A stretch of DNA of 64,000 nucleotides from Siphonodentalium dalli (taxonomy: Eukaryota; Mollusca; Scaphopoda; Gadilida; Siphonodentaliidae): NCBI GenBank assembly GCA_032622095.1, contig CP136066.1, positions 56,696,609 through 56,760,608 on the forward strand, read 5' to 3'. The notes under the pieces were generated by a model, which was not told the DNA's origin, did no database searches, and worked only from the letters and a program-made list of their open reading frames with translations. The position numbers were made by a program, and so were the translations under genes. Positions 49,001-58,527 of the stretch are shown here, in pieces (the first letter of the stretch is position 1; the number at the start of each line of letters is the position of its first letter).

Positions 49001-49704
49001 CCAGTGTCCTCTGAATGTCTGGTCGAGAATTTGAAAAGATAATCGCTATGCTTGATATGGTCAGCATCAGCATGGGCATAATCGTCCAATTCATAATCAA
49101 AATCAGCATTAATTACATCAAATATATCGAAATTATTAGACGAGTCAAACTTCGTCAAATCTGAAATGGTACAAATTAAGGAGTCAATATCATTGTCTTC
49201 GATATCACTCAGCTTATTTGTTCGGGCGTTGAAATCCCCTGTGACTAGAATGAGTTCATTATCTTTCCGGACTTGTCTCAATTCTCCCTCGAGGTCGATC
49301 GACCAATTGTCGTCGCAATATCTAGTGTTGGTCGGTGGTATATACACGGCCCCTATAAGTAATGATCGCTTGTTAAGTGCGCAGTCAGGGTCCACGCGCA
49401 CCCAGGCAATATTCTTTGAATTAGTCTTAATTGCTTTCACATATTTTAACAAGTGAACTTTAACACAAATTAATAGTCCACCACATCGATTACCACGTCC
49501 CATGTGTCTACCCTTCATTGTACTTATACTAAAGTTTGGGATTAAAATATCATCTTCGATAAAACTTTTAACCTCGCTCAAACATGCGATATCGTACTCA
49601 TTTAACATGTCAGTGAATTCGCGATATTGGAGTCTTTTATCCAATCCACATACATTCAGAGTTAAGATCTTCAGTTGACGAGTCAGGCTATCAGTGGGTC
49701 GCAT
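46096..49704 (-). CDS. Non-LTR retrotransposon ORF2: AP endonuclease and reverse transcriptase
   Basis: An uninterrupted 1202-residue ORF starting at an ATG. Residues about 12-312 form an APE-type endonuclease: LNVCGL, catalytic Glu in LSEVKS (44), VTGDFNA (154-160), SVIDYAL (275-281) and SDVHNPL (303-309). A linker with PWFDQDC follows. The reverse transcriptase spans about 545-880: YRGITLLS (621-628), motif A FIDFRKAFD (690-698), motif B QGEIMSPFLFSLYVNDL (751-767), motif C YADD (801-804) and FTYLGVK (867-873). Near the C terminus, C1131, C1134, H1143 and C1148 fit a zinc knuckle. All catalytic residues I can check are present, so the copy may be young and able to encode active protein. It would copy its RNA into DNA at a nick made by its endonuclease. 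It lies downstream of gene B on the same strand. The clade is not assigned. Confidence 0.95.
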   Translation of the reverse strand: MRPTDSLTRQLKILTLNVCGLDKRLQYREFTDMLNEYDIACLSEVKSFIEDDILIPNFSISTMKGRHMGRGNRCGGLLICVKVHLLKYVKAIKTNSKNIAWVRVDPDCALNKRSLLIGAVYIPPTNTRYCDDNWSIDLEGELRQVRKDNELILVTGDFNARTNKLSDIEDNDIDSLICTISDLTKFDSSNNFDIFDVINADFDYELDDYAHADADHIKHSDYLFKFSTRHSEDTGKVNSYGYKILNFCKSNNFRILNGRCGDDQSHGRLTSSDRSVIDYALGNKHLFRAIENFRVGQFSNLLSDVHNPLQTTIRFWTNPEPEDADNDIMDELIPPSRIRRWNHEKGLGFINNINVHELDMVRSKIESLNNKTILPSELDDICTGVTKIMTDAAGKTFGTFVPGRQHNNIAPDKNKPWFDQDCKQARKQFNISKREYNHDKSESNKELLKDVGKIYRKMMDSKIKSLKEKHVSELRYLCQTESKGFWEKLHSMCDNSKTSESKVNLDEFAAHFQSLNCIEELDDLTRFVNDDYDPSDSSYLNNPISEEEIKTAILRLKNGKASGYDQLCNEYFKSTLDMFMPVYVLLFNLILNCGIFPLGWAIGMIKPIYKKSGDPKNPDSYRGITLLSCFSKIFTSILNSRLVAFSEEFEIILKTQTGFRKGHSTIDNIFILQSIIDLYLSSGKKLYCIFIDFRKAFDTIWRDALWLKMMNYDINGKVLNIIKDMYGKIKICVRDNNSMSDFFVSNMGLFQGEIMSPFLFSLYVNDLQSFLYDCAIDPLKFLDESYMQNVGCFIKLLCILYADDTVLFSDDEDNMHRALLAFADYAEAWKLQVNTKKTKLMIFTKKWSKNLPTFMYRGCVLEIVKEFTYLGVKLFYNGRFCQNIKKTVNSATRAMYGLLNKVRKLNLPIDIMLDLFDKMILPILLYGSEIWCFERIQSVETLHLKFCKMVASIKMSTPNYIVYAEFARHPVSIEITRRALTYWSKLVSSNGSELAKNIYTLIYQTHEMNSHTADKNNSKWLCFVKNALYDLKLQSKWITQTGLTAIELRNAKTVLKQRHWDALLVDTNTSASSRAQFYSFIKTDYGYPNYLKILPSNLSIYLLKLRTANHKLPIECSRWKKSQNDNDNRICTICGEYLGDEYHLVIICSHLDEIRKQYIPEYFWKNPTREKFHGLLSLQNISLIKRLCIFLRCAFKKVSYTI

Positions 49705-49705
49705 G

Positions 49706-50050
49706 TTAAACGCATTTACGACGGGGCTCAGATATCACACAGAAATTGACATTAATTGGATAGTAAGCTGAAAGAAGATCGGATCGGTAGGTGTGAATGG
49801 CGCATGTTGTCACTTGGGAAGTTAAAACACGGATCATTCCATTATTAGCGGACATATAGGGGTGGTCTGCATGGGTTGGGGGGCAACACTTTTGGTTGAA
49901 TATGTTTTTGTCTATCGAGAAGGGCGGGCGATTGGAAGTAAACTCAACTAGATCCAAACCTGTTTCGAATGTATAATCCACAATAATCACATAATGATCT
50001 TCAGAATGATACATTGAGAAAATTTCACAACTGTTCTCATATACATGCAT
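49706..50050 (-). CDS. Possible small upstream ORF of the LINE
   Basis: From the ATG at 50050 the frame runs 114 residues to a TAA (49708-49706) that lies one base before the ORF2 ATG. The frame is also open a little further upstream through a GTG. No zinc knuckle, coiled coil or other ORF1 domain is visible. It might be a reduced ORF1 with stop-restart coupling to ORF2, or simply open 5' UTR. Confidence 0.35.
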   Translation of the reverse strand: MHVYENSCEIFSMYHSEDHYVIIVDYTFETGLDLVEFTSNRPPFSIDKNIFNQKCCPPTHADHPYMSANNGMIRVLTSQVTTCAIHTYRSDLLSAYYPINVNFCVISEPRRKCV

Positions 50051-50071
50051 GTGCGCGGAAAATACAGGCAC

Positions 50072-50537
50072 TATACACAGGTTTGCTTACGTCTTTTGTT
50101 ATGAATGCCGGTGATATTTCATCAAACAAACTTCATGCAATTAATGTGGAATAGTTTCACGTCGGAGTCCGAACACTACCGGCACATTGTCTCCTGTGTT
50201 CTGAACGATAATTCCATTATTACAACAAGGCTAAAAATAACTTAAACAGCTGAAACAGTTTATTGTCACAACGAAGAATCTGTTTTATCAAGAAACACGT
50301 TATCAGTACAAAACGTTCTCAAATTCGGACACAAAATGATTTATCAATGCTGATATATAATGCAGACCCAAGTGAGCCGATTGTCAACGAACATTTGACT
50401 AATTATTCAACAGGAATATGTAACACCACAATCCATTCAATTAACTTTTAATTGAATGGTAATTGATAGGTAATCGTCGAATAGAATGTGGCTCAATTGT
50501 GTTTGCCTTGGGGTGTGAACCGTTTTATAAATATGTC
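50072..50537. other. Probable LINE 5' region and junction
   Basis: The element's 5' limit is not obvious. No target-site duplication was identified. No independent gene is seen here. Confidence 0.4.
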
Positions 50538-50630
50538 ATAACCCCCTTTGGGTATCTGTACAAGAAATATAGACCAAGCCGCGAAGCGGCTTGGTCTATA
50601 TTTCTTGTACAGATACCCAAAAGGGGTTAT
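50538..50630. repeat. Palindrome centred on CCGCGAAGCGG, second copy
   Basis: Arms 50538-50582 and 50586-50630 are reverse complements at 44 of 45 positions with a GAA loop. The ends read ATAACCCC. The centre matches the palindrome at 35836-36005 while the outer arms differ. Confidence 0.95.
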
Positions 50631-51202
50631 AACCTATACGTATCAGTTATTTGGCATTGTTAGATTACATTGTTGTGAAAGTATGCTAAACAAAACTGTA
50701 TTCAGTCGGTTTCGAACGTTATAGTTCATGTATAGTGTATTTTGATATTTGTTTAGTTAAGATATTTTTGTTTTTATTTGTTTATTTGTTTTGTTTTTTA
50801 TGTCCACCGACTTTTGAATATTTGTGACACGTGTCGAAACGAGAAATGTAAACAGTACGTACATAAGAACACTGTCTAGGTCATCAGAACTCACCTTATT
50901 TTGGTGACGTGCATATTATAAATCTACTGCATGATCGTGAGATAATATGACAAGGATTGAACCCACTACAGATGTCTCTAAATTGTTAATTCCTGTTATA
51001 ATGACGAGTAAAAGTTCTAAGCGATCTCCAGAGCATAGGTACTACATACCACTGACAACATACCTGCTATAGAATAAATCAGTTTTGCAAACAGAAAAAA
51101 TAAATTGTGTATAAAAGCCTCCCATGCATGATATATATATCAGATAGAGCAAAGACTGAAACACAATTGTCGACATTTGGCTTCGCTCTTGTGTCGTGTC
51201 TC

Positions 51203-51835
51203 TCATTTGCGTCTGAGCATCATGGTTGTGCTTCTCACATAGTGATGGGTACTGAATGCATCCACCCACTCCATACCGGTTCGCCCTGCTGTTGATGCGC
51301 TGTTAAGGTATTCGCCGTTCAAGTTGGACTTGTAACAGCATGTATACCACCACGCTCCGTGATGGTTGACGGAACATGCACAACTTGTGTGGTCGTTGTC
51401 ATAAGTGCTGAATGCTCGATACTTCTTGGTACAGCAGTGAGTCGCCTGCGGTTCCTTCTCCCCATGCTGTTGTGATCGCATAGAAGCTGGTGTCATCACC
51501 AAGGGCGAAGTTAGTGTACTTCGCATATCTGTCATCCCCATCAGCTGACGTGAGTTTAACATACAGCTCAGTGGGGCCCATTTTTGTCAGTTGATGAATC
51601 GCTTCCAAGCCGAGCCAGTATTCACCGCCCCACATCAATTTGCTGCCGAATCCTGCAACATATTCTATCCAATTCCGGTAAAAATCGACAAGGCCATTGG
51701 ATCGTTGTTGAAAAATTGTCCAGCCCCCACCGTCGGTCGTCATGTCACAAGCCACATTCATCTCACCCGAACCACCGGCGTTGATGGTGTACACGTCATC
51801 AGTTCCGAAGCCGGCGTCCATCAAGTCTTTGCAGT
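51203..51835 (-). pseudogene. Gene B exon 3: FReD domain with a one-base frameshift
   Basis: Paralogue of gene A exon 3. It starts after an acceptor (CCTGCTCAG) with DCKDLMDAG and keeps GGWTIFQQRSNGLVDFYR, YWLGLEAIHQLT and the C-terminal RSTTMMLRRK before a stop at 51205-51203. Compared with gene A there is one extra base between about 51414 and 51424. The frame shifts just before the calcium-loop region, and the last third is open only in the next frame. Everything else looks well preserved: 633 bases against 635 in A. Either B is a recent pseudogene, or the base is an assembly error and B is functional. The promoter difference favours decay. No restored protein is offered. Confidence 0.9.
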
Positions 51836-51910
51836 CTGAGCAGGGAATAAGATACAATAATGATTTCATAAAATAGTGAATTCATAAAATAGTAATGGTC
51901 ATATAATGAG

Positions 51911-52153
51911 GGCCCCCGGTGGTCCAATCGGTAGAGTGTTCGGATCCCGACAAGCACGGATTCGAGATCCACGCTAAGGGATGGTAAACATGTTCTTGTA
52001 TCTGGGCTTTCCGGGGTCGGTGTTTTTTACACACAGTGGAGTGATTTCACTGTGAAATTAACCCTCTGTGCGGTCTTTCCTTTACCCGTAAAACTGACGA
52101 CGTCGTGATATGGCATAGCGGCTGAAACGATCATAAACCCCAATAAAATAATC
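51911..52153 (+). mobile_element. tRNA-derived SINE in gene B intron 2
   Basis: The 5' part resembles a tRNA, with an A box that fits the consensus fully (TGGTCCAATCG, 51920-51930) and a degenerate B box (GGATTCGAGATCC, 51958-51970). The body has ACACAGTGGAGTG and ends ATAAACCCCAATAAAATAAT. It lies 75 bases upstream of the FReD exon of gene B in transcript sense, antisense to the gene. Confidence 0.8.
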
Positions 52154-52167
52154 AGCCGTACACTGTT

Positions 52168-52933
52168 TTATATGTTAACCAATACATGTAAGTGGGTGGC
52201 TGACCAGGTGACACATCTGTCCGGGTCAACGAAAATCACATCTAGCCCTCCGGAATGACAGTAAAACGTCAGAATGGAGCACTGGCTGACGGACCTTACG
52301 GCCTTTCCGTTTGTCAACATAAGTATAGTGAAAGAAGTAACTCCTTTCAACCTATCCGTCATATAATTTCCCCACATAATGAAGGTGGTGCACAAATGTA
52401 TGGATGTCAAAAGGAAGGGGAGGTTGTCTGCTGTAGGCATATTAAAGAAGACTCGAGGCTAAATGTGATGATGACCAAGGTCCCAATTTCTCGCACACAA
52501 ATTGCTCCTCGTTCTGATGACATGAATTTTGAGGTGGAAGCTGGACACTGGAGCGGTTTATTAGAATTTTGAAAATAGTTTTAGAACGTACCCCACAAAA
52601 ACAAGATTCATTTAATGCCAAAGGTTGAATTTCTAGGTTTTTGAAAATTACTCCCAATGAGTTAAACAGATGCCAAAATGTTTTTGATAAGTCCATCGTC
52701 AGTTGCAGATTGCTGACTATCTGTCATGCTAAGCGCATGCCATATCATGTTTCGACTCGTTACCTGCAATACATGTGTACTAAGCCAGCTAGAGTCCGGG
52801 CGTCGCCCGTGATCTTATCTAAATACCGACAGAACATATATACTAATAGTATAGATAGTATGGCCACGATATTGTCCACAAAACACACGTGTGCGAGTCG
52901 AGCGTCTGTTTATATACAGCACATAAAGAGTGT
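52168..52933. other. Gene B intron 2, with a dispersed repeat
   Basis: About 80 bases around GAAGGTGGTGCACAAATGTA (52381) recur in the same orientation near 59749, between the two minisatellite-bearing blocks of intron 1. No exon is seen. Confidence 0.55.
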
Positions 52934-53122
52934 GCGATAAGCAAACACTCAACACTGTGGTGATATGTTTGTGAGATTGATTCACAGTTATCAGTTCAAC
53001 ACCGAAATATAGAGTGGCGAGTATTAACGAGCGCTCTAAATGTTTGTTGTAAACAACATGGTACAGTTTTAACCAAAGTTCATTAGTGGGACCTCCCCGG
53101 TGTTGAGTGTTTTGCTTATCGG
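52934..53122. mobile_element. MITE with terminal inverted repeats
   Basis: GATAAGCAAACACTCAACAC at the left and GTGTTGAGTGTTTTGCTTATC-type sequence at the right are reverse complements with one indel. The element is about 190 bases and has no coding content. Confidence 0.75.
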
Positions 53123-53259
53123 ACTATCTTTACGTACTGTACTGTAAAATAGCATGGTTTCGTTTACTAACACTGAGTACGATCTTGACAATAACATTAT
53201 ATTTCTAAATCTATATTTGCGAATGTATGTCTGTATGTGTTCTATATAAGTTCACGGAG

Positions 53260-53960
53260 GACCATCTAGTTGTCACCAAAGGGGTCCAACGGGTAACATT
53301 TTGCGAGGAAGACAACGGTGCGGGTTAGAATTTTGACGCTGTTGTTGACAGGGTCAGAAATTGTTGAGGGGCAGCAACACAAATTGTCGCCAATTTCCAC
53401 CAAACGTATACATAATCATCTCCATGATATAATTAATATAATGGTATGGCTTAAATATGTCAAAAGTGGGGCCGTTAGAGTCAGGGGTCCGCGGAAGGGA
53501 ATAGCGGCACCTAAATTGGTAAAACAAAAATTATTCCGATTTCTATCCAATTGATACACATTCTTCACCATGATACAAGGAATCTAATCGTGCGATCTAA
53601 AGACGCCAAATTGGTACCGTTTGGGTCAGAGATGGGGGGGGGGGCACTATATTTGATAAGAATTTGTAAAGTCGCCAATTGCCATCAAACTTATAAATAA
53701 TCATCTCCAAGATATCATGAGTCCAATTGTGAGTTTTAAATATGTCCAAAATGGGACCGTTCGAGTCAGGGGTGCATGGAGGGGGAGAATGGCACCCAAA
53801 TATTGTTAACACCGATTTCTACCCAATTGATAAATATTGTTCTCCGTGTTACGAGGAATCTAATTGTGTGGTTATATACGTCAAACTGATGCTGTTTTGA
53901 ATGAGACATGGGTGCAATAAATTTGATACAAATTTGTTCACTCGCCGATTTTCACTAAGT
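53260..53960. repeat. Degenerate tandem repeat, period about 285 bp
   Basis: CATAATCATCTCCATGATAT near 53410 and AATAATCATCTCCAAGATAT near 53694 head similar units. Shared words include GAGTCAGGGGT, CCGATTTCTA and CCAATTGATA. A third partial unit follows. Confidence 0.7.
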
Positions 53961-53961
53961 T

Positions 53962-54130
53962 GATGCGTGTGCTATTTATACGAATGCTAGTGATTAATGA
54001 ATGGTTTTGTGTATTTTCACGATGCGTGTAGCGTTTGAATGATAGTGATTAATGGATGCATTTGTGTATTTCTCGATGCGTGTGACATACTATTGACAGT
54101 GATCGATGGATGAATATGTGTATTTTGGCG
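53962..54130. repeat. Minisatellite, 54-59 bp, three copies
   Basis: GATGCGTGT starts units near 53962, 54021 and 54075. Each continues to AGTGAT, ATGGAT-like words and TGTGTATTT. Confidence 0.75.
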
Positions 54131-54164
54131 ATAGTAAATTTAATTAGAAATAAAATACACTCAC

Positions 54165-54189
54165 CCCTAGCGTTCTTTAGTGCTGGTGT
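54165..54189 (-). pseudogene. Gene B exon 2: 25-nt microexon
   Basis: On the minus strand a TTTTACAG acceptor and a G|GTGAGT donor bracket 25 bases that align with the gene A microexon (same first five and last nine bases). It encodes TPALKNAR plus one base. Its own reading is intact; it is listed as pseudogene only because the downstream FReD exon is frameshifted. Confidence 0.83.
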
Positions 54190-55221
54190 CTGTAAAACAA
54201 AATATATAACATATAAAATAATATGTAGCCAATTGTGTTGTTTGGCGCTCTGATTATTGCTACCTTATTTCCCCAAAATATTCCGTACAGGAATTTGGAA
54301 AGAATCACGTTAAACAGCTGTACACGCTCAGAATGCTCAGATTATAAATGTGTATCAGTACGACGTGAAATGGATATATTATCAAATGTCTAAGTAAACA
54401 ACAAGGACATTTCTCTCAACAACCGCGGTTCCATTTGATTTCGCGGCGATACATCAACTCAAATAATGATATGTCAACAACAAATCTATCCACATCCGTT
54501 TTACATAGTTTTGATGATTTAGAAGACTTCGATAGCAATTATTATGGCCTTAATTTTTCAATTATAAAATAACAATGTTTGGTATTTTAACCCTTTCAAT
54601 ACTAAATACTCACTGACGAGTAGTTTCATTTGGGGAATGTTCAGATAACAAGTTTGAACTATCATTTCCCACCAATGGAAATGGATAATTCTAATCTTGC
54701 ATTATCTGTTTGCATGTCTGTCGTTTACTTTTATTGCATGATCGCCCCATCTAAATATAATATACCATTCCAATATATACTTGTATAATTGAATGGTAGA
54801 GTCCATTCAGTGCAGAAAGGTTTGAAGTCTTATTATGTCACAGTTGTTTCTATCAGTATAATACAGCCACTAGTAATGTTGAAATAACTTTTGGATGTTG
54901 TTGTGACAGGAGGTCTGGAATTCGTAAATATTTGAAGCGGCATATTATACTTTTGCGTAATGCCGCAGTACGACAGTTCGAAGCACATTCTAGAACATAA
55001 TAAATGGGCAATAAAATGAATTATCTCCGTTCTATATTATACACTATAGTTTACACAACATATGGTCAGATTACCACTATATACGAAATCAGTGACACCA
55101 CGTATTTCACAACTTTCATACAGGAGTATAGCATTAATTTCTGGAAATCCACGTGCACATGCCCCATAATTGAAACATAACACGGGAAATATATTTCTTA
55201 ATTATTATGTGTTTTTTAGTA
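54190..55221 (-). other. Gene B intron 1, 3' part
   Basis: Homologous to gene A intron 1: 54540-54930 matches the reverse of about 20740-21130, and 55010-55170 matches 18240-18400. The spacing between these blocks differs because each copy has private insertions. Confidence 0.6.
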
Positions 55222-55425
55222 GTGTACTTCACTGTAGGTGAAGGTCCCAACTCGAAATTGCATGATTTTCTGTGACGTACAGTATGTGAGCCGATATCAC
55301 ATTAAACATTGCATTAATTAGCCATGATAAATTCCAAAATTGTAAGAAATGCAAAGCAAAATCGCTCACAAAGTAACTTAAATCGTGAAACCTCCAGTTG
55401 GGACCTCACCTACAGTGAAGTACAT
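55222..55425. mobile_element. MITE with terminal inverted repeats of about 30 bp
   Basis: GTACTTCACTGTAGGTGA followed by AGGTCCCAACT on the left mirrors AGTTGGGACC followed by TCACCTACAGTGAAGTAC on the right. The right half with its flank recurs near 59205-59310, where the left half is missing. Confidence 0.85.
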
Positions 55426-55860
55426 TATTAAGACACAGATAATAACAAAGAAATATATAACCTGTGTTATTTTTTTCTCGAATGTATACGGTTCCCTGTC
55501 AATCTTCAAAACGTGTGTACTAGTGGAATATGATCTCTACTTGTGATAGCACTTGATGCCCTTTAATTAATATGTAATGTTATAATGTTGAACCAATGGG
55601 TTAATAATTTACAGTGCAAAACGTCCTTGTTTGAATAACTCTCAAATTGGAGTAAATAGATATATTATAAAGATACTGCACGACTTTGTGGTGATGCGAT
55701 GGTACATCGAGAAGCACAGGATCAAGTTGCGCCGGGTGGTAAGATCAACATTTTCAACAATAACGCCAACCCGTTCACAACACAGGGGCGTGTCGTTAAA
55801 ACGAGTAAAATATACATTAAAATATATTCGTTTAAAACGAGCACCACTTATATATTATAT

Positions 55861-56528
55861 CGATAAACAATACATACTTTAAGGGAGTTTACTCTATAAA
55901 CAATACATACTTAACAAGGGAGTTTATAATAATCGATAAACAATACATACTTAACAAGGGAGTTTACAATATAGCGATAAACAATACATACTTAACAAGG
56001 GAGTTTACAATATTCGACAAACAATACATACTTAACAAGGGAGTTTACAATATAGCGATAAACAATACATACTTAACAAGGGTGTTTATAATAATCGATA
56101 AACAATACATACTTAACAAAGGAGTTTACAATAATCGATAAACAATACATACTTAACAAGGGAGTTTATAATAATCGATAAACAATACATACTTAACAAG
56201 GGTGTTTACAATAATCGATAAACAATACATACTTAACAAGGGAGTTTATAATAATCGATAAACAATACATACTTAACAAGTGAGTTTACAATAATCGATA
56301 AACAATACATACTTAACAAGGGAATTTATAATAATCGATAAACAATACATACTTAACAAGGGTGTTTACAATAATCGATAAACAATACATACTTAACAAG
56401 GAAGTTTACAATAATCGATAAACAATACATACTTAACAAGGGTGTTTATAATAATCGATAAACAATACATACGTAACAAGGAAGTTTACAATAATCGATA
56501 AACAATACATACTTAACAAGGGTGTTTA
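55861..56528. repeat. 40-bp minisatellite, array 1, about 16 copies
   Basis: The unit is 40 bases containing GATAAACAATACATACTTAA and CAAGGGAGTTTA. Copies alternate among GGGAG, GGTG and GAAG versions. It lies in gene B intron 1. Confidence 0.95.
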
Positions 56529-57844
56529 CTTTTCAGAAACTTCCTCACTTCTAACGGCCATAATCCACAAAGGCCTGAACTGATTCTTAAAATTCCAACG
56601 CCCATCGATCAAGTAATAGCTGTATTTTCTAATGATAATACGTTAGGATAAACTGTTCCAAAAATTCTAAACAGACGCAAAACACACAAATCACAGAGAG
56701 CACCGGCTGATGGGTCCCTTGATAGAAGATATATTGTTCGTTTCAAAGTGAATAATTACCGATAGATACCCCACATTTTTAACAAAATATGTTTCGTGTA
56801 TCGTCATATATATCTAAAGTTAATTTCCCCAAATCAATCGGATATTTGAATCCAAGTCGCCACTATTTTCCCATATTTCAGCAATAATTTCAAATTAGTT
56901 TGTTCATTGAACATGAACTCAGTGACCTATTGGCGAGTACGCACTGAGTATACTGATCGTTGATTGGTTAAAACGGCATTACGCGTAATTTGTGTACTCC
57001 GCAAATGCTTCGTAATGGAGCTTTCCATAGATACACACATGGATCATACAGACAATGTAATATGTGCCCACTGACAACCCAATCATTGCCGACGTGTTGA
57101 CCGCACTGAGTTCTAGTTCCAATTAAGTCGGAATCTAGAGAAGTCTCTATCTTGGACCGAGTCGCCAGGCCACTTAAAAAAATTGTTCGTGGAATAACCC
57201 ATATGGTGGACGTATAACCCATATACATATTGCCTGTTACGTGAGATCGACTTGTGAGGTGAACACATCAGCACTTGCACTCATGTATGATTTATGTAAA
57301 TTTTGAACTTTTAAACATTTAAAACAAAATTTATTTAAATTATATTTTAATTTTTTTTTAGATTGAACTCTGATCTACTGTTGAACAAAACAATAAATCT
57401 CCTTATTTTAATTTTTAAAAAGTTTTTAATTTTCTATTTAGATTGAAAATTAAAAAAAATTGTTTCATATAAATTTTTATTTTGTTTTAATTTAATTTAA
57501 AAGCATTTAATTTAACTTTTAAATTTTAAATTTTATTTTTAGATCGAAACTTCTTATTAAAAAATTAAACGATTTGAAAAACAAATTAAATAAAAATAAA
57601 TTTGTTTTTAAATTTCAATTAAAAGAATACGGCTGTTATAACATCTTTCGGGGTATCCCGAGGCACCACACCAAATTTGGTTGAAATCGGTCAAAGTCTC
57701 TGGAAGAAACCAGAGAACCAGAGAACACACATTCGTTTTGCCATTAAATGTGAAAATTATGACAAGAGTCATGCCAAATGAAAAACATTGTTATAATCAC
57801 GGATAAATTATAACATCTTGGCGGAAATATAACTCGCGGTATAT
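56529..57844 (-). other. Gene B intron 1, middle part
   Basis: An AT-rich tract fills 57290-57620. Near 57650 the dispersed phrase CACCAAATTTGGTTGAAATC matches the one at 17.5 kb in the same orientation. No exon is seen. Confidence 0.5.
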
Positions 57845-58040
57845 TTAAGGATTAACTGCCATGTGGACTGTTTTTGTGCAGATGTAACCGTGAGGCAAAG
57901 TGGTCATAACTTGTGTAAAACCCAAAGGGTTTTACATACAAGTTATGACCACTTACTCCACGGTTACATCTCCATAAAAAAGTCCACATGACTTATATTT
58001 ATATACATTTAGCGAAAAAGCCACTTTTGTAAATGTATTT
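57845..58040. repeat. Palindromic foldback element, copy 2 (inverted)
   Basis: Hairpin arms around GATGTAACCGTGAGG mirror each other. They are followed by TTTAGCGAAAAAGCCACTTT, the reverse complement of the first bases of the window. The copy is therefore in the opposite orientation to copy 1. Confidence 0.88.
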
Positions 58041-58527
58041 CAATCGAAAAGTGTATCGTGACAAAACCAGCCCAAAATATCACATAGAACCCGACCAGAA
58101 ACCAGCTGAGTACAATTTCAAAACGAGGCTCTTTATATTGAAACCTGGTGATTTATTAAGTCTATCCTGCGCGAATGCAAATGCACCCAAAACATTCTTC
58201 TCCAAAATCAATGACGCTTCGATGTAATTATGGTGTTGCAATTATAACCCTCTTCCGCGTTCACCAATAAATAATTGCAACTAGTCACGTGGGCGCCGGC
58301 CAATCGGAATGCTGGATTTAGTGATAATCACACTCAGTATGTAAATATTATGATTTGACAATAAAAACGTTGTTTCAATATAGCCAATTTAACACCGAAT
58401 GTATGTTTGGGTATCAAAATTGGGGTGAAGAAAGATGCCAGCAGAATTTTCACTGCAGCCATTGGCCGGCTCAGTCATTGGTTGGTCGAAAATATCCGCT
58501 AATAAATATTTGATTGACAGCTGTGGA

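Noticed and set aside
51911-51985. Functional tRNA gene
   Set aside because: The B box is degenerate, the stem pairing is poor, and a SINE body follows.
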